The position numbers and the translations under genes were made by a program. Under the pieces are notes generated by a model. It saw nothing but the letters and a program-made list of their open reading frames with translations. It did no database searches and was not told the DNA's origin. Of a stretch of DNA of 64,000 nucleotides, positions 56,132 through 64,000 are shown piece by piece. The stretch lies in contig NC_085851.1 of assembly GCF_020906515.1 (NCBI RefSeq), forward strand, positions 2,728,001-2,792,000. Direction: 5' to 3'. The DNA is from Vanrija pseudolonga (lineage: Eukaryota > Basidiomycota > Tremellomycetes > Trichosporonales > Trichosporonaceae). How positions within the stretch are numbered: position 1 is the stretch's first letter; the number at the start of each line of letters is the position of its first letter.

Positions 56132-57276
56132 CTACGCCGCGGCAAAGATCTCAGCAGGCACCGAGGTGATCGTGTCGACGAGGGTGTCGTGAACAGGACG
56201 GTACTTGAACCCGAGCACGCGCTCGGCCTTGGACCCGTCCATGACATAGCTCCTGGACGCAAAGCTGCCGCGGAGCGCAGGGTCGGCGTTGCCCTGCGCA
56301 ACGTTGGGGAGCAGCTGGGCCGCGGCGAGCGCGACGTCGTTGACGGCCAGCACGCCCGAGGAGGCAATGAAGCGCTCCCCGCCGGCCTCGGGGGTCGAGA
56401 GGGCCGTCACGACGGCATGCGCGACGTCGCGCGCGTCGACCGTGTGCCAGGGCATGATGTCGTCGAGCTCGGCGGCCGTTATGCCCTTGCGCAGGAGGGG
56501 GATGAGGCCGAAGCTGAGCCCCACGGTCGGGGTACCGCTGTGCGCGTACTGGAGGTCGGGGGCCATGATCTAGCGTGGGTCAGCCACGACTCATCTCCCA
56601 AAGTGGCACCGCGCTGCGCACACCGCACTCACGAGGCTGGGCAGCACAGCGACACCGTCCCACGCCACCTTCTTCTCCTCAATCCACCCCCAGAACGCGC
56701 GCTCAGCGAGCACCTTGCTCGCGTTATACTTGTGGATCGGCTCCGCCTTGGCGCCGAGTTCGGCCACGACAGCGAGGCTCGCGTCGTTCCAGTTGGCCTC
56801 GGTGTAGTGCGCGGACGGGGACAGGTCGGCGCCGAGCGCGGCAACGCTCGAGATCTGTACCCAGCGCTTGAGCTTGTCGCCGTGCGCCTGCACCGACGCG
56901 AGCAGGTTCTCGACGCCGCCGATTGCCGGGCGCGTCACGAGCTCGGGCGGGCCGGGGTTCGTGATGTCTACCGGGGACGCGAGGTGCACGATGCCGTCGA
57001 CGTCGGGCACGGCGGCGTCGTACGCGCCGGGCTGAGGCGTGAGCTCAAGTTCTGTGGGCAGCCCGCGCCACTCACCACAGCCATGTCCTCGACGATAACC
57101 CCCTCTAGCCTGTCCGCGTGCGCGGCGAAAAACTCGCGCACGAACGCAGCCTTGCCCTCCGAGCGGACCGTGAAGCGCACGCTGAAGCCCTGCTCGAGGA
57201 GCGCGCGGATGACGTACAGGGCCAGGAAGCCGTTGGCGCCCGTGACGAGGACGCGGCCCGAGGTGATTGCTGGCAT
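56132..57276 (-). CDS. Extended SDR reductase (GRE2/dihydroflavonol-reductase type)
   Basis: Exons are 57276-57076, 57031-56633 and 56569-56132, giving 345 residues, typical of the family. The NADPH-binding motif TGANGFLA is at 12-19, with VRFTVRS at the end of beta-2. IVHLASPVD follows, then QISSVAALG with the catalytic Ser, and Tyr169 and Lys173 in YNASK. IMPWHTVDARDVAHAVVTAL fits the later conserved block. Members reduce aldehydes and ketones, for example methylglyoxal in yeast Gre2; the substrate here is open. No targeting signal is seen, so it is probably cytosolic. All joins keep frame and intron 2 has a CTGAC branch site. Confidence 0.9.
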
Positions 57277-58517
57277 TGTGTGGGGGAGGGCTTGGTGTGT
57301 GTAGGTCGGGAGTGAGGAGTGAGTTGGAGTGAGTAGCCCGTCACCCACACCCAGGCCAGTATTTATGCATGCGGCAAGAGGTGGTGTGTTGATGTCGTGT
57401 CGCACGAGCAACTGCCGGCGGCACGACATGCCCCTCGGCCATCACGAGCGGCACGGCAACCCGACGCTGCTCCGTTCTGGTCTCCGTATGCACGTCGCAG
57501 AGCTGACACGGCAGTGAGTCATGCAAACTGTTGGCTGCGGGCAACGGTGCGGCGGGTCCATGGCGACATTTATGCATTGCGTGAATCCTCGCCGGCACGA
57601 TACGCGGACTCCAGATTTTGCGGGTGGAAAAAGTTGGCCGAGCTCGGCATCGCTGTGGCTGCGGGCAAGGGGGGAGATAAGCAGGGCGGCGCGAGTCCGA
57701 CACGGCAACGCCTGGCGGGGCACTCCGCCGGCTCGGCCCAGCAGAGTTCGGGCTGCCGTCGCCGGGCTGTGCTTCCGGGCGGGCGTGGATATCAGTCAGA
57801 CGGATATGGGCTGGCTGGGCTGCAGTGCGGCATTTGTGTACAGTAGCGTGCGTGACACTCGCTACATGTATCAGCCACACGCCATGAAAATCCAGGTGGT
57901 GATGTGCCACAGTTGCTGGCTTCATCCGTGGCGTGCACGCGTTCGTGATGCCGCCACGGTGCGAGATTGCATGGCATGTCACGCACGCTACGACCACCAC
58001 TGACCGCATTTGGCCCACTGTCTGATGTGGCGCGTGCATGGGCGCGTGCGAGGCATTGAGCTCGGACACATGCCTGCTGCTGGTATATGTATGATTGTCC
58101 TGCCCCCTGTTTCTTCCTTTCGCCCAACGTGGTCCCAGGTGATGATTCGGCACTCGCTCGTGATGGCCTCCATCGTCGTGTCGCCGAGTCATGTCCTGGG
58201 ACGGTGCAACCGACCTCAAGAACCCCCCCCCCCCCCCCCCCTCGGCCCCTCGCGCAATGACGATACACACATTATGTCTGGACCTGAGCCTCCTCTGGCG
58301 TTGATCGAACACAATCTGGCCTTTTCCGAGCGCACCCCCCCTCCCTCCCATTGCATATACACAACGCCACATGCATACCGTGCCCCTGCCAGCAGAGACA
58401 CCCTCCTTCACAACCATCATGCGGTCAAATACAAGAACGTGAGGTAAACAAATGCGTACAACGTGCTGTTACTGTTCACGGCGAGGGCGGCATCATATGT
58501 CGTATTCACAAGCCGCA
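57277..58517. other. 1.24-kb intergenic region with poly-C run
   Basis: Lies between the SDR start (-) and the kinesin 3' end (-). It carries a 19-nt C homopolymer. A stop-free minus-strand frame of 359 codons (57341-58420) is rejected as a gene because of its His/Arg/Cys-rich composition. Nothing else is supported. Confidence 0.45.
58223..58241. repeat. Poly-C homopolymer (19 nt)
   Basis: Nineteen consecutive C on the plus strand. Such tracts are unstable and error-prone in sequencing, so the exact length may not be reliable. Confidence 0.9.
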
Positions 58518-61500
58518 TTAAAAACGACGGCGGGGGATGTCGACCTGGGTGCGGGATGAGCCCGTGCGCGACGAGGTGCGGTTCTCGTTGGACTTTCCGG
58601 CCTCCTCCTTTGTCGGCGAGTCAAACACTCCCTTGATCTGGTTCACTCGGCTGTTCTCTGCACAATGTCAGCCTTTACTCTTCATGTCGCGGACTCACCC
58701 TCCAAGCGGTTCATGTCGTGGTCGATCGTGATGCGCCGTGTCTTGCGTAACGCGTTCGACTGCTGCCCACTGTGCATCGGCAGCGGCGTGGGGAGAGAGG
58801 GCAGCGATAAGTTCTTGGCCGTAAACGTCGGCGGGATGTGGCTGCGGGCCAGAGTTGCACCACGTAGAGGAGCCACCGGCGTGCCAGGGCTGTCAAACAT
58901 GGATAATGCGTTGCGGACGTGTCCTGGCCTCGTCGGCGTCTTCGTGGGCGTCTTGGTCGGTGCTGTCTCGGGTGCTCGCGATGGACCAACGTCGACAGCC
59001 TTTGGCTCCTGAGGCAGAGGTACCGATAGCTTGCCTGGTGACGCACTGCTCTCCTGGGTCAAGAGGCGCACAATCTCCTGCTGCTTCTGGAGCTCGTCGG
59101 CCCAGAACTTGATCTTGACCCTCTGCTCCTCGATCATTGCCTTCTGCGACTCGACAACCTTGTCAAGACGGCCAATCTCCTCAATCTCGTGCGAGCGCTT
59201 CCATCCGGCGACGTCTGGAGCGGCCGAGTTGCCAGCCATGCCACCGGTACCACGGAGCGCATTCGACGCCGCGAGTGATAGGCCGCTGGGAACCGATGTG
59301 GAGGAGACGGCATTGCTGCGTCGGAGTACCCGGGCGGGCTGGGCCGTTGCGGAAACCGTCACGAGTTCAGCAGCGAGGCGGTCCGAGCGAGCCTGGATAG
59401 CAGCCAGCTCGGTCTGCTTGAGGTCGAGATCCTTTTGCAGGAGGGCAATCTGTGCCCGTAACTGGACAATCGTTGCCTCGGCCTCCGTTGTGCGAGCCTG
59501 CTCTGAAGCCAGAGTCGAAGCCAGTGTCTCGAGCTCCGCCTGGATCTTTGAGAGCTCGGCACCGGTGGCCTGGAGCTGCGAGGCCGACCCCTCACTCGTA
59601 GCAGCAATCTTCTTGGCGTTGGCCTCAGCTGTCGCACGCAGGGCCTTCTCCGCAGCGAGGGCAGTCGACACCTCCTCGAGAGCCTTGGAGTGGGTCGCCG
59701 CTGCCGTCTTTACCTCAGCCTCAGCGGTGGAACGAAGGCCCTTCTCCTGCTCAAACTTCGCGCGAAGGTCCTTGACCAGTGTGGCGTGAGACTCTGCGGT
59801 CGAGCCGGCTGCCGTTTCGTGAGCCTTCTTCTGGGAGTCTAATGCGCTGGCAAGGTCGGCGTTCGCACGCTTGCTCTCGTCGAGAGCAGCACGGGCCTCG
59901 GCGAGCTGCTTGGCAACTTCACCGGCCGCAGTGGTCGAGGCAGATTTGAGGTCCTTGAGTTGGGCTTCGGCATCGACGCGAGCCTTCTTCTCGGCCTCGA
60001 CCTCTTTCCGCACGGATTCAACCTCCGCCTTGTGCTTCTCCACGCTCGATGCGGTTGCAGCACTGTGAGCCTTGTCGGCCGCAAGAGCAGAAGCTTGAGT
60101 TGACTCGAACTTTGTGCTAAGCTCTGAAGTCGCCGCCTTGGCCGAGCCCAGCTCCTTCTCAAGCTCCGCGATGCGTTGCAGGGCCTCGGCAAGCTTGGCA
60201 GACGTCTCGGCGTGCGCTGTCTTCTCAGTCTGAAGCGCCGACTTCATCCTATCGAGCTCCTTGGTGACGGTGTCCACCTGGGCGGTGACCTTCGAGTGGT
60301 CGTCGGCCAGCACCTTCTTGGCCTCCTGTTCCTTGGCGAGAAGAGAGCGGTGGTTATCGAGGTCCGCGCGAACAGAGTCCGCCACACTGGCTCCAGCACG
60401 GAGGGCCTCGACATCGCGAGTAACGTCGCTGTGGGCCCGCTTGGCGTCGTCGAGCTGCTGCTGAACCTTGGCTGCCTCGTCCGTAAGTTGCTTTGAAGTG
60501 GCAAGGTGCTGGTCCCTCTCGGTTGTGACGCTGCTCAGCTTGTCGGCAAGCTCCTTGCGAATCGCTTCTGATGTTGAGGCGGCCTCCTTTGCCGAGGCAA
60601 GAGCAGCCTCCTTGGCTTTGACCTCCTCAGCCAGGCGTGCCTCCACAGCCGACTTCTCCTTCTCAGTAGCTCCGAAGCGGTCGTTCGCCTTCTTCAGAGC
60701 AGCCTCGAGGGCTTCAGTCTGCTTCTGTGCCTCTTCACGGTCGGATTTGATCTTCTCGTGGCTAGACTGCGCCTCCTTCAGGTCGGCGTCGGTTTTCGCG
60801 GACGAAGCACGCAGCTGGTCCAGGTCCACCACGAGTGCCTTGCGAGATTCTTGCTCCTTCTTGAGCTGGGCTTCGGCAGAGGATCGGGCCTCACGTTCGT
60901 CGACAAGTGACTTTTCAGTCGCATCCCTTGCTTCGCGCTCCGCCGAGACCTCCTTGCGCAGCCCCGCGACAACTTCCGACTCGCGGCCAATCGCTGCCTT
61001 CTGAAAGCTGTCGAGGTCCGAAGCGGCCTTCTCAGCGTCGCGGCGCGCGATTGCGTGATCGGACATGGCCGAGTCGCGGTCCTTCTCAACCGTCGCCAGC
61101 GACTTTGACAAGTCGGCGTTGCTGGCTTCCAGTGTGGTGACGCGGCTCGCATGTTCGTCGGCCTGGCCTCTCAGAGTTCTGATAGCTGTCTTGATGTTCG
61201 TGATCTCGCCCTTGTGCTGCTCGCGAAGCTTCTCCAGTTCAGCGGCATGCTTCTCGCGCTCCTTGTCAAGATGTTGCTGGTCCTCGATGACAAGCTCCTC
61301 GCGTGACTTGCGCAGGTCCAGCACGCTAGTCTCAAGGGCCTCAATCTGGGCTGCCTTGTCGGCCACGGTGCGAGCGAGCTCCGCCCTGGTGGACTCGAGC
61401 TCCCGTTGAGCGTCGTGCAACTGAGTGGTATGGTCCTCTTGCACAGTCGCCAGTGTAGATTTGAGCTCCTCGAGCCGGGACTTGACGCCAGGAAGCTCAG

Positions 61501-63956
61501 CCGCGTCGGCGGACGCGGCCTCGAGCAACTCGGTTTGCTTCTCAATCTCGGTCTCCTTGGTGGCGAGGGTGCGGCGCAGTGATGCAATAGTCACGTCGTC
61601 CTCGAATCGCTGAGACGTTAGTCACTGCCTGGCTATCTCAACATACCTTTGCTGGGTCTAAGTTCTCAATAATGGCCGACTGTGCGTCGGTCTCAGAGTC
61701 CTCTACGACGCGAACCATGGTGCTGACGGCGCGTCGGTCGACGACAGGAGTCTTGGTAGGAGTACCGAGTCCAATGCCAAGAGCAGCGCTGGTGAGGGAG
61801 GTGAAGTCGCTGATCCTAGGCCGCTTCTTGCGTGGAGGCGAGGTCGGTAACCCAGTCATTGTGCGAGGAAGCTCAGAGGTCAGGATCTCGCCGTTCAACT
61901 TGGCGAGTTGCTCGGTGAGCTTGACCTTGCGAGCTTCCATAGAAGCAACCGATTCAGCCAGCTGGTGGGCGTTAGGACTGCACTGGATGTAGGAGGAAAG
62001 CAAGCATACCTCTGCGATCTCCTCTGTTGGTCTCTGAGGTTCATGGCTAGCCGCCAATTGCTCGAGCTGACGCCTCAGCTCCGCAATCTCTATGTCCTTC
62101 GCCCGGATGACAGCGAGGTCCGAGTTAAGCAGCTGAGTGGGTTAGAAGTGCCAAAGCGACGGGCACCCACAATGTTCTTCTGCGCCTTGGTCTCAACCTG
62201 GGAACAACGCCCAGCAAACTTCAGTGTCTCTAGCGTCTCCGCACAGTGGGCCTCATCGGCTGACATTCTGGGCGTTAGCACTGAGCCCCATGGTTCCGAC
62301 TCACGTGCAGATGACGCAGATGTTAGAGTCACCACCAAGAACATTCTCGAGGAGGTGGGTGAGCTTGGAGTTGCGGTATGGGACGTGGCCGCGCTTCCCC
62401 TTCTCGGTGAGCTTGTGGACAACTTCGCGGAGTGCCAGAAGACTGTGGCATGTCAGCGTCAATTGCGACCCAATGCTCACCTCTGGTTGATGTGTTTGCC
62501 CTCGCCTCGGCGCTCAACATCGGACACGGCCTTCTCTGAACCAGCAAGGTCCTGTGGCATGTTAGGAACATCCTCATGGGGTGCACTCACGATCAGAGTG
62601 AGGCGAGAGACTCGGACCTCGTCGTGACCATCACCGTCGCGTGGCCGAGACTCGATCACAATGGTGAAGACGGCGTGGGATCGGGAGGAGCGCTCATTCT
62701 GTGACAGGTCAGCTTCTTCTTCGCCACGGAAATCAGCTTGACATACCCAGTCCGTTGCACCGGTCTTGCGGTTGATGTTGCCCCGCTCCAGAAGGTCTAC
62801 AACATCTTGAGGAGTCGAAACGATGGCCTCGACCAAGGGCTCGACATAAACCTTGCCCTTGTTGGTGTGGATCGTTGGCTTCTCGTTTTCAGGCAGGTTG
62901 CCCGGCTTGTTGTTCAGGAGATCGCGGAGCGTCTCGTTGTAGATCTCGATGTACGAGACGCGGAGCAGGAACGCACGGTCGCAGTCCTGAAGGGTCAGTG
63001 GTGACGCCACGACGAGTATTTCCCACAACTCACGGCTGTGATGGCATCAAAAATGCCGTCGATAGCGCAGGGGATGATGCCGAGCTCTGAGCGAGTTCCA
63101 GACTGCGTGGTCAGCAGTGTGGCCGCGCTAAGTGAAACATACCATTGTGTGCGACTTGCCACTACCAGTCTGGCCGTACGCAAACACAGTGCTATTGAAG
63201 CCATTCATGGCCTTCTGGACCATCGGGGCGACCTTGGCATCGTAGAGCTCCGGTGTACGAGTAGGGTAGTTGATGAGCGTGTCTGATGGGTCAGTCACAT
63301 CGCGGAACTGAAGTTACCCACCAAACATGTAAGTGTACTCGGCCTCACGCCCGGCCTTGCCACCTCGGCGTATAACGTTGGGGTGGGTGTCGGACAGCGT
63401 CAGTGACGTCGGAGAGAGGTCATACGCCGTGGTGGCGAATGGGTTCGACGTCGGCTTGATACTGACAGGGTTAGTCAACATAGCAACAACCATCACAGCC
63501 AACTCACCGGACACAAACAACGACCTTGTCGCTTCTCTCATTGTCGTAGCTGCGACTCGGCGTGCCGACCGAGGAGCCAGTAGCGAGCGTCGAGAGGCGG
63601 GGAACCGGAGGTACTGCAGAAACACGGGCAGCGACCGGTGTCGACGTCCGTGTGGTTGTTTTGGCGGCCGCGGCATTCAGGCGGTCCTGGAGTGATGGCT
63701 TCTTTGTCGAGCGGGGCGGCACAACATCGATAGCGTTGACAATCTTGCGCTTCGGCGTCGGTGTAGCGACGGCGTCTTTGACGCGGGGGGTCTTGGCGGC
63801 GCGCGCACGCGAGGATCTGACGACGCTGAGCACCTCGTCATCGCTGTCCGCGCCCGAGGCGTTGGACTCGATCTCGCCAGTGCGTGCTGGCGTTGTCGCC
63901 GCCTCGCGGGCGCGCTTGAGCGACGCCCGCCGCGGCTCGGGGGTGGCGGGTGCCAT
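58518..63956 (-). CDS. CENP-E-like kinesin-7 with long coiled-coil tail
   Basis: A plus-end-directed microtubule motor by family. Thirteen exons, 63956-63508, 63461-63322, 63282-63143, 63102-63034, 62986-62747, 62698-62591, 62551-62481, 62442-62305, 62267-62171, 62132-62010, 61961-61647, 61609-58699 and 58657-58518, join in frame to 1646 residues. A basic Ser/Thr/Pro N-terminus leads to the motor (about 143-484): VVVCVRIKP, P-loop GQTGSGKS (234-241), switch [12 protein letters not shown], switch II DLAGSEK and [35 protein letters not shown] and [11 protein letters not shown] are close to CENP-E. Residues about 630-1400 are one near-continuous Ala/Glu/Lys/Gln-rich coiled coil, so the motor should dimerise. 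The tail ends in a basic Ser/Arg segment with no recognised domain. A kinetochore or spindle role is likely for a kinesin-7 but not shown by the sequence. Confidence 0.92.
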
Positions 63957-64000
63957 CAGGCCCGTGGATGGTAGCCTGTGTTCTAGGCCTACGCGGGCTA

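Noticed and set aside
57341-58420. Minus-strand open frame of 359 codons in an intergenic region
   Set aside because: It spans the poly-C run and has a His/Arg/Cys-heavy composition without any domain, signal or conserved motif. Kept as non-coding.

Overview
The window looks like a GC-rich chromosomal segment of a basidiomycete yeast, most likely Tremellomycetes and perhaps Trichosporonales (inference). It is gene-dense. Most genes are cut by very short introns (about 34-90 nt) with GTRNGY donors, CTRAY-type branch sites close to CAG/TAG acceptors, and exon frames that close exactly when spliced. It also carries a homologue of the basidiomycete 'macrophage activating glycoprotein' family, a fungal PDR transporter and a desaturase fused to cytochrome b5. 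I support 23 protein genes with about 65 inferred introns, plus four intron-containing tRNA genes. I saw no transposon, retroelement, CRISPR array or prokaryotic-style operon.

Layout. 1-6.2 kb: a partial large F-box-like orphan (-), a small ankyrin protein (-) and homoserine O-acetyltransferase MET2 (+). 6.4-7.8 kb: a promethin/LDAF1-like lipid-droplet membrane protein (-). 8.2-13.3 kb: two tRNA-Lys(CUU) genes with identical exons and different introns bracket three tandem paralogous genes for small secreted cysteine-containing proteins. 13.6-18.1 kb: a full-length PDR-type ABC transporter (-). 19.3-19.5 kb: a tRNA-Val/tRNA-Glu pair 13 bp apart. 20.0-25.5 kb: a peroxisomal ACAD10/11-like acyl-CoA dehydrogenase (-), divergent across 2.1 kb from stearoyl-CoA desaturase OLE1 (+). 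26-29.4 kb: a HUL5/UBE3C-type HECT ubiquitin ligase (+), then an orphan with a Cys-rich tail (-). 32-36 kb: a GT31-like glycosyltransferase (+) and a GPI-type macrophage activating glycoprotein gene with a 9-nt microexon (-). 37-43.3 kb: a short-chain dehydrogenase (+), a HOS1-like histone deacetylase (-), an array of at least seven hairpins, and an OMA1-like mitochondrial protease (-). 44-50 kb: a giant Kar9/GAR-domain microtubule linker (+). 50-57.3 kb: an AlkA/Mag-type DNA glycosylase (+), an MCT-like transporter (-), a transcription factor with two Zn2Cys6 clusters (+) and an extended SDR reductase (-). 58.5-64 kb: a CENP-E-like kinesin-7 (-).

The neighbours do not form one pathway. Several functional themes recur: lipid metabolism (desaturase, acyl-CoA dehydrogenase, lipid-droplet protein), the cell surface and secretome (three secreted paralogues, GPI glycoprotein, GT31, PDR pump) and the microtubule cytoskeleton (Kar9/GAR protein, kinesin-7).

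The best candidates for something undescribed are the tRNA-bracketed secreted-protein family, the hairpin array upstream of the HOS1-like gene, the transcription factor with two equally spaced zinc clusters, and the tRNA pair that may be one transcription unit. All exon boundaries were inferred by eye from splice signals, frame closure and family conservation, and none has been tested against RNA data.
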